The notes under the pieces were generated by a model. It saw only the letters and a list, made by a program, of their open reading frames with translations. It made no database searches and was not told where the DNA came from. Below are positions 1 to 12,093 of a stretch of DNA of 64,000 bases, piece after piece (the stretch's first letter is position 1; each line of letters starts with the position of its first letter). The stretch lies in contig JAMPIQ010000002.1 in the NCBI GenBank assembly GCA_024699855.1, positions 17,050,001-17,114,000 on the forward strand, written 5' to 3'. Position numbers and translations under genes: made by a program. This stretch comes from Aphelenchoides besseyi (Eukaryota; Nematoda; Chromadorea; Rhabditida; Aphelenchoididae).

Positions 1-1701
1 AGAAAGCTAATTGAATTGCCAATTGCATAACCGAGTCCGGAGACAACGCCGCCTTCTTGATGGCAGCACGATTCAAACGCGGATACTCAACGGTTGCAAA
101 TTTGATTTCCTTGGCACGTTTCAAATGTTCCGTTTGAGCGTTCGAAATTGTTGTTTTCAGTGAATCAGTCAAATCGAATTCTAAATTGTAAATTAAAGGA
201 ATCAGTTCTATAATTCATTACCCAGTTTCTTCAGTCCACCAGTTTGACCGACGGGTTCTTGGTCGGGACGTACGAAATTGTTCATACACGTGTCTTTGTA
301 GGTCTCTTCGACTAATCGCAAAACTGCCACCCCGTCACCCCAAGAATGTTCGAAATTAATCGTGGCTTGACCGTTTCCATCGATGATTAGCTGGAAACAT
401 TTGTCAAACCATCGATTACGACCATCACCGCCACACAGAAGATTGTTCGCCCATTCCGAGTATTCGCTGAACTTCTCGTCGTCCAAACACAATGCAAAAA
501 GTGCGTCATCGATCTGCTTGAAAGATTCGACATTTCGTTGAGATTGAGCCAAAATTTCGCGTCGAGTTTTTGCCCACGCGTTTCGTTCCATGGTTGTCAG
601 AGAGCCAATACACGTGTTTGATTGAGCTGATGCTTCAGAATCGGAAAGGATTTTGGCAAGACACGCATGAATGTCCTGAAAGAACTCAAACTATTCGTAT
701 AGATGTGAGTACGTACCTGAGGTGCTTTGATCGTTCCGTCTTCTTCGAAAACGTCGATTGTGTAGAAGTTCCCGTTTCTCATAACCAAAACATGTCGAGG
801 CTTAGAGATGTGATGCAAACGATCTTTTCCTTCTTCGGGAATTCGATTTCCACCGAAAAGTGATGGGTATTGACTCATGTCCAATGGAAAGGCTTTGAGT
901 GCTGCGGCACCAAACCAACTCACATTTTCGGGCAGCAAACTACAAAGTCACATTCAAACTTAACGGCTTGTATTAGAACTGACCGACAAAATCGACGGAA
1001 GAACTTGGTGTTCGATTTTTTGGGATTCAGGTGGAAAACCTCGGGTTCAAGGACCTCGTTGTCCAGTGACTTTTTGAAACGAGCACATGAAACAACAAAG
1101 TTTGCCGCTCGAGTTAACTAAATTGATTTTCAGCATTGACAAAAACTGATTACTAACCTGGTCGTTGAATTGGGATCGTGGGTCGGGAGCCAACATCATG
1201 AATGGATTGAAGTTGATTGGACACGGCAATCGAGACTCCAAATACATGGCAAACCAGGGCTCGGAAATGTATGAGGTTTGAGGGTTGGCGTTGTCGTATT
1301 CAATCAACAGTCGTTGAAGTTCTACAGTTCGGTTAAGACGACGATCATTTTAAAGACTTACCAGGTCCATCGCCATTTCGAAGCTCTTCGACAGTCTTTC
1401 GAGCTTCGTTGATCATTTGCTCCGAACCCACGGCTTGGACGGCGGACAAAAAGCGATTGCACGAGTCTTCAAGTTTTGGAATCGGCAACCGTCGCAGAGA
1501 CTTCTGAAAGTGGTAGGTCGGAATGTAACTTCGATGCAGAAACTGATAATCCGTAGAGTTTGGATCCAGAGTCAAATGACTTGCCAACCGATTTTGGATC
1601 ACAAAACTGAAAAAGGAATTGAACAAATTCGTTAAACTAATCACTTACTTCGTACGATGTCCGTTGACGGTGAAATTTTGGATGAATCGACGTTGCAACA
1701 T
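1..1701 (-). CDS. CPT2: Carnitine O-palmitoyltransferase 2, mitochondrial (3' end outside window)
   Basis: Transfers long-chain acyl groups from carnitine to CoA on the inner mitochondrial membrane, for beta-oxidation. I read seven exons on the minus strand: 1649-1701, 1362-1606, 1158-1321, 984-1117, 717-939, 222-675 and 1-180. All introns are about 40 bp and phases agree across every junction. The first exon gives a basic, mitochondrial-presequence-like start (MLQRRFIQNF). CPT2 landmarks in order are SYIPTYHFQ, LNFNPF-like INFNPFMMLAPDP, FPLDMSQYPSLFG, GNFYTIDVFEEDG, NRWFDKCFQLI and the catalytic-His block FEHSWGDGVAVLRL. The last reads like CPT2 rather than CPT1 or CRAT. The ATG follows a TTTCAG by about 25 bases. 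The C-terminal part, after a block aligning with FKLTDALK of vertebrate CPT2, runs off the window. The family call is very secure. Confidence 0.95.
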
Positions 1702-1905
1702 GATTGAATGTTTGTATTGAACTGGGGACTGGAAACTGAAAGTTGGAAGAAGCGGACTTTGAACTTTTAATAATTCGAGGCGATTGAAAATGCCAAAACA
1801 AATGACATTGCGTGACAGTTGTTACTCTTAATTTTTATGGCAAAATCGTTTTGAACGAAACGGCGCTTATGACTTTAGGTCCTTCTAAGTCAACTCATTA
1901 GCTCA

Positions 1906-3040
1906 ATGATGAGCAACGATATTGCGAAGCGAGAAAAACAACAAACAAGTAGGTTTCTGGATTTCAACTCATTTCACTAAGTTCGTTTTAGCCGACGAAC
2001 TTTTGGACTTGATTGAATGCTTGCCGTTGGAGTACGTCGACTACGCCTTTTCATATGGTTCTGGTGCTGTGCAGCAACAGGATGAAGTGAAAACGGAGAA
2101 GATGGTCGATTTTGTCGTAGTGACCAAAAACACTTTGCAATTTCACGATTCGAATTTACAACTCAACCCGCAACACTACTCGGCGATTCGATGGTTGAGA
2201 GCAAAAGCTATTCATCAGTTTCAACGCTACTTCGGCGCCCGTTTGTTCTACAACACCCGGATTCGATCGTGTGGACGATTGATTAAGTATGGCGTCATAG
2301 ACACGAAGGTCGGTACTTTGTTTATTGTTTTCAATTCAGATTTCAGGACTTGACAGAAGATCTCCTCGAGTGGCGATATTTGTACGCGGCCGGTCGAATG
2401 CACAAGCCGGTGGTTGACGTGATTGAACCGGACGAACAGTTGATTTCCAGTATCTACGAGAATCGTTTGAACGCTCTTCAAGTTGCACTTCTCCTTATGC
2501 CCGAAACATTTACGTTGACCGAGTTGTTTCGTCGAATCGCACGAATCAGCTACGACGGTGATTTTCGACAGCAATTAGGCGAAGATCGACACAAAGTTCG
2601 TTCTTTTACAGTGTTTTCCGTTGACTCTGTGGTTTCAGATCGAAAAACTCGTTTCGGGAGCTCACGAAAACTTTGCCGAAATCTACGTTCCAATGCTTCA
2701 AAAAGATAAACGCGTCAACAAAGTGGGAGCAGAGCGATTCGAACACGACGTTTCCACTCCGGCCATTTACCATCGACTCAACTTGCTGCCATCGACAGTG
2801 CTCGAAGATATGGCCGGAATGTATTGGTACCGTGATCCACGGCATCGGGACATCGAGGAAATCGTTTTTCAAATGTCCCATCGACACGACGTTACGGACA
2901 AAATGAGTGCGTCCATTCGACGAATCGTTCGAAGTGCAGCGTGGTCTCAAACGGCCAAGAATGCGGTTAGTGCCGGTTTTGTTAAAGGAATCGCTTATTC
3001 GGGTACGAAGCTGTTGAAGATGTTTCGATCTATGCGATAA
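1906..3040 (+). CDS. TAMM41: Mitochondrial CDP-diacylglycerol synthase (Tam41/TAMM41)
   Basis: Makes CDP-diacylglycerol from phosphatidic acid on the matrix side of the inner membrane, the first step of cardiolipin synthesis. Four exons: 1906-1948, 1992-2308, 2347-2595 and 2639-3040, giving 336 residues. The family signature LPLEYVDYAFSYGSG, with the nucleotidyltransferase-like GSG, is near residue 25. It is followed by KMVDFVVV, LNPQHYS, IKYGVIDTK, DLLEWRYLYAAGRMHKPV, LMPETFT and ISYDGDFRQQLGED. The two consecutive ATGs at 1906 and 1909 precede the first intron. A third in-frame start at 1922 would be TTG and is not needed. TTAG four bases before the ATG may be a trans-splice acceptor. AATAAA follows at about 3059. 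The next gene on the same strand starts 128 bases downstream. Confidence 0.92.
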
Positions 3041-3168
3041 TAGTCGTGAGTGTAGATTAATAAATTAGTTTCTACAAGACATTCGTATTCGACATAAGTC
3101 TATAATCGTCTCTTTGAACATATTTTTGAAATGCTTACCTTTGTACTTGCTTAGAGAGTTGAAGCAGA

Positions 3169-3598
3169 ATGGACGACCAATCGTCCTCCGAGGTTTCTTT
3201 ACCTCAACATCAACTTACGTACACGATCAAGATCCTGAAAGAAGAACTTCATGGACATTCGATTTGTTTGGAATCGTGTGTTTTCTTGTGGATTGGAGCT
3301 AAAGGCCGAAACGATTTCCTTCTTTTTGGTTTGGGCGGAGAAACCTCTTCGATTGTCGACGGGATTCCGGCACCACAAAATCAAGTTCACTTGCAAGCTG
3401 TGTGTACGAAACTAAGTCGAGTGTTCAAGGGTCGACAGGTGAGGAATGGAAAGTGGAAGAAGTCGATTTTGTTCTTAGGTTTACTTCTCGACGGATATCG
3501 GTGGTGAAGCGAAGGACGCACGCTATTGGTTGAAGTTTTTTGAGTCCCTGAAAGAGCACATCGATCAGAATCGAAACTTCTATCGTCTAACCATTTGA
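3169..3598 (+). CDS. PSMG4: Proteasome assembly chaperone 4-like protein
   Basis: PSMG4-type chaperones help assemble the alpha ring of the 20S proteasome in the cytosol. Two exons, 3169-3438 and 3479-3598, give 129 residues, within the usual size. The features that suggest the family are a beta-strand stretch ending CVFLWIGAKG (residues about 36-45, compare FLWVGA in vertebrates), the LFGLGG that follows, and VYFSTDIGG right after the splice junction (compare VFVSYNL). Sequence identity is low, so this is a fold-level recognition. The start is a single ATG; an acceptor-like CTTAG lies 13 bases upstream and would suit trans-splicing in an operon with TAMM41. AATAAA is present at about 3617. 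Confidence 0.6.
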
Positions 3599-4721
3599 TT
3601 TGTTGTTGAACAGTCAATAAACAAAAAGTGTACGAACTCATTTTAGCGAACACTTCGCTCACTAATCACAGGAACCAGTAGGAGTGACCGCTCAGCCTGA
3701 GGGTCTGTCGATGTAGTGACTGAAAGAATGCTAGAGGAGTGCTAATCCATCGGCTGTTACTCCTTGTTATAGCTTTTCGCTGGTTCGAAGTTCTTTTCGT
3801 GTGCATACATGTTGTGATGGGCCAATTACAATAAATTTATCTAACTAAAAGTACAACACAAAGAAATTGAATACGAACGTTTCTTTAGTCGGTGTTGAGG
3901 ATATTTGAAATGATAGCGTCAAAACATCTACTAATTGGACGGTCGGATTGCAATTCGACATATTGGCACAGAAATGTTGTCATTGCGGCTGTAATTGAGT
4001 AGGATGATGAAACAACGGCTGCAATTATTTCTTACTCTTGGTTGACATTAAAAGCTGTCGGAAGAGTAGCAGCCGTAAAGAAACGTAAAACTGGCGGGTT
4101 CGATCATTTTTGAACGTTGTCACATTTCATATCGCACACGCAAATTCGATCCTAAAATCTACGGTACACTTGTACATGCGTGGAACACACTCGATCGGTT
4201 TCCAGTGAAGCTTTATCATAATTGTTTGTTGACGAAAATTGCTTGCTGTTCGCCTCCGAATTTTGGAAGCCAGAAAGAAAGCCGGATGCTTTCAGTATGC
4301 ATCCCAACGATGTCGGACTGGTTATTGCTAAGTATTATTTCGACCGTCTGGCTAAAAGATAATTACTACCGCCGATTGAAATCGCATTCTGCTTTTGTCC
4401 CGATATCCCTTCTCGTCTCTCAACTCAAATTTGATTCTACCATTTCTCAATGCCTAGCTGATTGGATACATTCAAGGCAATCAGCATCACACTACACAGC
4501 CGATGTGATGTCCGACACTATAGGTTCAACGGAAGATTCTAAGAGCTGATCTCAAAATCGGGATTCTGAAGGGATGGAAATAGCTCATAATTCTTTCGAA
4601 CTTTACTTGAATTGTCTTAGCCAGTTAGGCAAAGGTCTTCATTTTTACACGAATCATTTGCTACAAAGATTCTTCGCTCAAATAGAAATCTTTCATCTAA
4701 CCGACAGTCGTGAACTCAAAT
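3599..4721. other. Intergenic stretch, no gene recognised
   Basis: About 1.1 kb between two convergent genes. It holds only short unsupported ORFs, including one at 4205-4549 with no recognisable motif or codon pattern like its neighbours. No RNA gene or repeat is evident. Confidence 0.5.
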
Positions 4722-5613
4722 TCACACGTTTTGACTTTCCTTCGCTTTGTCTTCAGCAGTCGGTTCCATCATTTGTTTGTTGTTTTGGGCCTCCGGAATA
4801 TCGATCTTGGGCTCTTTGCGTTTCTTCCACCAACAGAAGTAAAGCAGAACAAAGACTATCAGCAAAGTTCCGACAACAAGAACAATGCTAAAGAAGATGG
4901 TCGAACAAGTAATCGGTTGACCACCTACACAGTGCCAATAATCTTTTTTTTAAAAGCAGGCTTCACAGATTCTTCTTTGGCTAAAGGTGCGTGCTGAAAC
5001 CTATCCCGTCAAACAATTTTGATTAACAGAACTCACGTATATGATAACTAAATTCTTAAACTTATGTTGATTCGTAGCTTTGATTCCAACTTCCATTTTG
5101 CTTCCTTGTAATCCAACAGATCCACAATCCTGCTTCGCGGATGTTTTCGCCTGGTCATCTGTGAAGTTTGCGCTGCTGTTTTCAACTAATGCAGTGATCG
5201 GCAGGTTAAGACTTGAAGCTGCAAACGACCGTTAATCGATAAGTCGCATCTAACAGACTCTTCAACTGAAATTGAGCCACACTGTAAGCACGAAGGAGTT
5301 TAATGCTGTTAACTTTGCAGGATCCAAATTGAAGCTCGAATCTAAAGAGTGTAAGTGATTGTAATTCACAAACATACGGTTCTTCAAATGATTCGCCGTT
5401 CATTTTGTTGTACGTGAACTTTACGGTCAAAGGCAATTGAATTTTCAATTTGGCCGTTTGAGCGCAACTTCCCGGCATCTTCCTGAAGAAAATTGTGACG
5501 ATTACTCGGATCAATCTCCAAACGTACACTGTAGGTCCTTCTTCTGTGAAACAATTTTCTGCGAGGGCCATCGCTGAGCCACACACAAAGAAGATCGTCC
5601 ACTTTGAGTTCAT
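4722..5613 (-). CDS. Putative type I membrane glycoprotein, unrecognised family
   Basis: I read a spliced minus-strand gene of roughly 240 residues. The first exon encodes a signal-peptide-like start (MNSKWTIFFVCGSAMALA) followed by ENCFTEEGPTV. The inferred introns are 32-46 bp and leave a short extracellular part with several cysteines, about 100-150 residues. One strongly hydrophobic segment follows (IIGTVIVLVVGTLLIVFVLLY), then WWKKRKEP and a tail of about 35 polar residues. The splice model is supported because each removed piece starts GT, ends AG and restores one frame up to the TGA at 4722. The 32-bp intron is the weakest step. The overall layout recalls LAMP-like or other small receptor proteins, but I see no diagnostic motif. 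Without splicing, a shorter ORF ends at 5206, and I consider that an artefact. Confidence 0.55.
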
Positions 5614-6395
5614 GGCTTCAGATCACAAACAACCGGCTGTTAAGAACTGAACGCATTAAAGTGATCGGTCTATGCGAAACAAACTCTTCTCAATTTGCTG
5701 TTGCCATCAAACGTTCGGGTGTTAGTCAGCACGGTGATTTAAGCTCCCACTACTTATGAGATAAGTCGAAGAAATTTATTAAACACATGACAAATTGACG
5801 GTTTTAACCGTCGGAACAACAATAATTTAAATTATGTGGAGGTTGTCGATCGAATACGAATTGGATTTTTAAGGCATCTCGAAGCTAAAAGGAAGAGAGA
5901 AATCGAAAAGAGAACACGCATTTGATTACAAAGGATGATGATACCCGTATCAGTTTGATTCTAAGAATTGTTGAGGTATGTTACAAAAAAAGAAGGAAAA
6001 AGAGTTAATTTCCGTTTACCATGATGATGTTGAAAAAGATGTTGAGGTTATGAATCGAAATATGATCGGAAACAAATGAGTTACAATGAGGTTTTTGGAA
6101 TAGAATTCTGAAACTGTTAACCTCCGCAAATTTCGTCTCCTTCGACTACGCGATGAGTATGTGGTAAGAGAAAACTGTACAAGAGGTATATGAAAGAATG
6201 AGATTCGGCTACGAGTTCTAAGAGAAAAACACCATGCTAACTGCGAAAACGACAAAAAACTTGGCAGTAAAACACGCGTCCTTTGGTTGTTAAGATGTTT
6301 TGAGGGTCGATGAATACGCGTAATTGAAGTAGTCGAAGGAGAAATCGAAATTTTGAATGCGAGTGTTAGAACAGTAGGAACAGTGTGAAGGAGAA
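5614..6395. other. Intergenic stretch between two minus-strand genes
   Basis: Holds the presumed 3' UTR of the receptor gene and the upstream region of the membrane-protein gene. AATAAT/AATTTA words occur near 5830. No convincing coding sequence or repeat seen. Confidence 0.45.
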
Positions 6396-9300
6396 CTAAA
6401 CATTTTCACGTAACAATTTCATTGATGTGATCGGATGTAATCCTTGGTGGTTCGGATGCCCGAAGTCGTCGTAGACGATTCCCGAGTCCGCGAGATTCGG
6501 CATCGATGTTGTGCCGGTGGACGACTTTTTGGCGTTTGCATCCGCTTCGTGAATCATCTGCGGATTGACGGCCGATTTCAAGCGAAATCTTATTTCCTCA
6601 TCGGTCCCAACGACAAACTCAACTCGAGGCTCCAGATGGTTTCCATTTTGAGCGAAAATCGTCGTGATGATCGGTGCCTGTGGAGTCAAGTCTTCGAGTG
6701 GTGGAACGAATTGTTTCGGGGTTCCGGGAGTTAGCATTTCGGACGGTGCAGCCGAAGATGCGGTGGTAGCGGGATATAAGTCGTCTAAAGAGGTGTTCGG
6801 TGATGGTCGTTTACGAAACGGAATGACAATCAAATTCGTTCCGTTCACGTTTCCGTCGGAATTCGAGATCTCCTGTTGACGCGATTCACCATTCTGAATT
6901 CCAACCGTCGGATTTTGAGGGTCGTCAATGAAATCGACCAGCGAATTCGATTTGTGCAAACGAACTGGTTCGTTGATTGCAGTCAAGTTTGTGACCATAT
7001 TATTCACACGTTTCGTGTTTTGAGAGCGACGTTGACCGTTCGATTGTCGATTCTTTTCATCGTCCTCACTTTCATCGGAATCAACAATTCGATGATGTTT
7101 ACGCGTACGAGCGGCCCTGGAGTGACGTTGACGATTCGGTTGCTGTGAAGACGATGTGGTTGGTGGATTTGGAGCACTGGCGTTCGAAGATTGTCGAATG
7201 GCTCGTCGGCTTCCTCGTACTTCGTTTCCTTCGCACAACGATCCACGAGTCTGCTCTCCGATGTACGGTAGAACTGCGGGAGTCGGAAGTGATGGACGTT
7301 GATTATGAATTGCAGCAGCTTCGTATTCGGCTTTTCGTTTTGCAGCCAAAATCCCCTCCTAAAAGCAATCAGTCAGTTTTCTTTTGTTTTTCAGTACTCA
7401 CTTGTCGTTGAGTTTCTCTCATCTCAGCCATCAGATCCGTCCATGAGATGCCAAGCCCCGTTGGATCGGCGTTCATTTGGTTGAGGCGCATTTTGAATTC
7501 GGGATCATTGATCATTCGTTGAACTCGCCGTTGTCCTCTTGGTCGATGACCTTGAGGTCCGCCTTTTGGGTCGATTTCTGGCAAATGGCTCGGTCTCGGA
7601 ATTGGCTGATGTACTATTGGCTCGTCGTCATCAGAAGGACAATAACCGGTTGTTTCGACTGAGTCGCGTTTCGTCTTCTTTTTCGCCCACGCCAAGAATC
7701 CGTTCAACGGATTACGATCCACAGTTTGAGTTTGAGGAATAGTTTCAACAGTCAACGAATTCATTGATCGATGATGAGGCAACACGGGAGATAGACGACC
7801 ACTCGACAACGCCGTGGCCGTTGGTGGTGCACGTTTTCCACGTAAACGAAACAAACGTCCGAAGAACGATTGCTGACGTTGTGCCGATGTTGCTGCTTCA
7901 CTCAAAAGATGCGAATGCGCCGAATTGAAAGCGGCGACTGCGAACGAACGTCGCGGATTGGAATGACGTTTGACGTGAATTGAATTTCCCATTTGATTGA
8001 AGTTCGGATTTCGTAAAGCGTGTTGAAGAGCAATGGCTGTCATGAACGCGTTCTCGTCGTTCAACAATCGATCATGTCCACCAAAACCGTTCCGTCGTCT
8101 TTCGTCTCTTCGCTCTTTCCAATCGTAGTACTTCTGGGCCGCCAAAACGGAAATACACGCACAACAACCCATGATCAGAAGCGCCATTATAATCAGAAAG
8201 GCGTACGCACGAAAACGGAACGTTAAGTAGAATGGTCGATTAGCGTCGGCTTTGTTTATTCGTTCGATTTGTTCTTCCAATCGTTTTCGTTCTCTTTCCG
8301 CTTCCAACATTTCCATCGGAATTGGCGGTTTGGTTGGTCTTCCGTTCTTATCGAGAGCCATCTGTTTGCTCAGAATCTGATGCGGTACATCCGAAACCTG
8401 GTTATCAGTTTTCGAGTCGGGAATCTTGATCGCAAAGGTTTTGGAGCGAATCGATGAGTCGCCGAACAACGTCGAATGACTACTCAATTGGGCCGTGTAT
8501 TCGATTCCCGGTTTCAGCATCGAAAGCATCACACTGTTAACAGTGTGACCTGAACACAAACTCTTAGCAGTCTCTCACTTATTCGCTTACCTTTGATCAA
8601 TTCGCTTTGTTCTTGGCCATCAACTTGCTTCCAATACAAACGATAGCCATCGAACTCGGGAATTTGTTTCAAAGCAGACGGTGGCAACGGACTTTTCCAT
8701 TGAATTTGTGCAACTTTGCCGCCCAATAACGTGACTTGACCATTAGTTGGCGGTGGCAAACGCATATCTAAAGACAAAAGCTAAGATGAGAAACAAATTC
8801 AAAGATTTTACCAACTGGCGTTGTACATTCAAAAAATTGACCTTCAACTGAGTGTCCATCTTCGTTCTGTGCTTCAATCATAATCCGATAAGTGAGTCGA
8901 GGAAAGAGACCTCGAATCTCCATCACTGACTCCTCTTCCACTTGATATAAACGACTGTAAAGAACAATTAAAAAAGTTTTGAGTTTCTAACTAACCTATC
9001 GACTACGTGTCTTTCCATTTCCGGGTCACTTTCATTCAAAGTGTAATGCAAACGATACGTAACTACGGGCCGATTAACTCCAAGTGTTTGATCGTTTTGT
9101 TTCTTTGGCGAACTTGTCGCAGTTTTCCACCGAACTTCAATGAGATCGTGGTCATTGCGCGATTGAGTGCACCAACAGTTGGTTTCTGGCTTCGCACAGT
9201 TCACAGGTTTCGGTAAAGAATAACGAGAAACAGCGAATGTATCTTCTGATCGAATCGGATTTGCACGTCCCGTTGCATCAACCAACGCCGCATTCTTGCA

Positions 9301-12093
9301 ACGCCAAAACCCAACGATCGGTGGATCGGTTCGACGCTCATAAGCCGCGCAGACTTGATAGGACATTCCCTGAATGTTCAATCGTTAAGAAGCTAAGAAA
9401 TACAAGCGATTACCAATTTCAATCCATCACTCAAACGTATCACTTTCCGTCCATCTGATTGCATTTCCAATTTCGCGTCCTGCTCCACGACTTCGATAGA
9501 ATCCGCGGGCATCGTTCGGAGACTCGAAAGTGGTCGATATTGAATCTTGATGTTCGTAGCGTTGTGCTCCAAACTTATCGGCTCGTCGAATTGCAAGTCC
9601 AATTGAGCGCGATGAGAAACTTGAATAACTTCCAAGTTCGGCGGTGGAATCTCAACGTCGGCTTCTTCTATCACCTCAAACTCGTTGCCTATAGTCACGA
9701 GTGTGTAGCCGAAGTTTCGTCCATCATTCAATAGTTCTGATGCTGGACTGCCGGAACGTGTGATCGGAATGAGTCGAACTTTCAAAGCAAACGGTGCCGT
9801 CAAATTGAAAGAGTAAGTGGTGTCCGTGGGGTGAACATGAAGTTTCAATCGTGGTAACCTTCTTTCGCCACTCGTTGGTGGACCGTCCATTTTGACTAGT
9901 TCGAGATGATACTCAGTCAAAATACCCGAAAGTTTTGTTGGTGGTTCCCATCGAATTCTTAATTCGCCATTCTTCGGATTGTAGAGCCAATCGAACGGCA
10001 CGGCAGCTGTCGCCGTTCCATCCCATGATGTGACATTGAAAGGCAAACTGAGCGGTGTGATCATATGCGGTGTATCGGCAAAAACGGTTGACAATCGAAA
10101 AGTGTACGGTGTTGCCGGTTCGAAGTAAATGGGCGGTTTCCAACATTCGATCGTACAATGGCCATCTTTTGTGCATTTGGCTTCAGAACCAGGGATGATG
10201 TTCAAATCGGAAGACAAGTCGGCTTTGTAGTAAACGAGAAAGAAGGTGGAGATCTGCGCCACGCGATGATCAACTTCTTCGGGAACATCGAAATGCGACG
10301 AAAAGCATTTTCGCTTTTGATCAACGGTCATCGTAAAGTTGACGATCGTATCGTTGGTGGTTTGTTGAACGAGAAGAAGCGACTGTTGAATACGTTGATG
10401 AGTTGTTCCATGACTCACCGAACACTCGTAGATTCCCTGGGCAAAAGCAAAATAAAAAGATCAAAACGAACTCACTTGATCTTCGATTTGTACCATCGAA
10501 AAGAAGATGGCTTTTCCCTGCAGTGGACCGTCGGTGATCAAAGATGTGCGTCGATACAAACGATCCGTCGGTGATTCCAGGAGCGAATTGTTACGTCGCC
10601 ACTCGACCATCGTTGGATTTTCGTTCAATTGAGCAAACGTCCTACAAAACAACTTGGCCGGAGTACCCTGAGCTTTTTGTATGATTGCAAAATTGACGGT
10701 TTCGTTTTCGAAGAAGTTTTCTAAAGCAAAGATAACCAGCTCCGATTGATTTCCTTCTTACCGTCCACAAACACATGACTTTCATAAGAATGTTTTTCGC
10801 CGTCAGAGCTTTCAATTTGACATTCGAACTCTCCGGTCATTTCCAAGGAGACGTTTCGAAACTGCAGAATCGGACCCGATGCCATGAGCTCTTTTTGTTT
10901 TGTTGAATCATCTAATCGAAACCATTCGATTTTGTTCGCGTCTTCCCGACCGCATTCCAACGTCAAATTCTCGTGCAATCGCGATTCAATCATCGTGGGT
11001 GGTCGAATTTCGTCGCCACGAACGCGACTCCCGTTCTCGAAAACCTGAACTTCGATCTTCTTCTCGATTCGACGTCCGTCCGCAAACACGACTTCACAGC
11101 CGAACAAACCGACGTGCTCGTCCGTGGCCGCTGTAATGTAAACCACAGATCGATCGCCGACATCGAAACTAAAATCGACTTCGATTGTCGTTCGGATTCT
11201 TTCGCTTACACTTCGACCTGCTTCTTCTGCCTCAACGGTTCGCCGTTGTGTGTCCAATGAAAGAGCGGTGGTGTTGGGATTAAACTGCCGTTGTGTTTGC
11301 ACTCTAAGCGAATCGAATGCCCAGAAGAAACATTCAAACTGTAAATTCTCACATTGAATAGTGGAATAAACGATGTCGACTTACCGTAAAGGCCAAACAT
11401 TGACCGTAGGTTCATTGGCCGCAATTACGAGTATTGGTCGTGAAAACAGAACGGCGTTGAGTTTGAGGCTTGGAACTCGCAAATGAGCTGCACAGCGATA
11501 GAGAGCCTTCTGAACAAAATGATTAGTGGGAAACAATAAAACAGTATCCTCACTCCGTTGTGTTCCAATTCATCGACAGCTTTCGAGTCGAAGTGCAGCT
11601 CTTGACCATCAGAAACCACGTTCTTGGTTTCTCTGTCAATCCAAAAGGTCGGAAGTGGGATCACGTTCGTCGAGTTCGCCATCTGCAGCGCTGCATTGCA
11701 AGTGAATCGCAAGTCCACCAACTGGACGGTTCGATTGAGTCGGAAAACTTCGCTTTTGACTTCACGACTCACGAACGGCGTATTGCCGAGGAAAGCGTAA
11801 CGATTGAAACGCACGTTCGCTTCTTTTTGCGTCAAAACGCTCTCGATTTGCAGCGGAAACGTCGTTTCCGATGCTTCTTTGCCCCTCGACGCTTCCGCCA
11901 AACTGCGTGACCATCGGCGTTCTGGAAACGAAACCAATCAAGTTCGTCATCGGGGGAATCTCTTACCATTCGATGCGCAGCATAGTTGACTGATGGTCGA
12001 AAAAAGAAGAAGGGCGAAAATCACACGCAAAAAAATCCTTCGGTTTATGGACGTCAGCGTGGAGATGCTGCGCGTAGATCGGCGGAATTGGAC
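6396..12093 (-). CDS. Ig/FN3 single-pass receptor with DCC/neogenin (UNC-40)-like layout
   Basis: A large cell-surface receptor on the minus strand with many short introns. The putative signal peptide is around 12,040-11,970 (VIFALLLFSTISQLCCAS). Four Ig-like modules follow between about 11,940 and 10,430, each with paired cysteines and late blocks such as TGEFECQI. About five fibronectin III modules lie between 10,430 and 8,530, with IRWEPPTKLSG, IEVRWK and IQWKSPLPPS as typical B-strand tryptophans. A transmembrane segment near 8,205-8,125 (AYAFLIIMALLIMGCCAC) precedes a long, basic, serine- and proline-rich cytoplasmic tail ending at TAG 6396. Four Ig plus five or six FN3 is the DCC/neogenin arrangement, which binds netrin in axon guidance. 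The tail motifs P1-P3 were not recognised, so the family name is inference. No ATG is visible for the signal-peptide exon, which opens after a TTTTTAG at 12,094. A 5' coding exon must lie further upstream. Confidence 0.75.

Noticed and set aside
1922..2353. Start of TAMM41 at 1922
   Set aside because: The codon there is TTG and the following 69 bases are an intron-like stretch. ATG 1906/1909 joined by a GT-AG intron gives a clean frame.
5206..5613. Single-exon 135-residue ORF on the minus strand
   Set aside because: It contains several GT...AG segments. The spliced model extends to a transmembrane segment and a natural stop.
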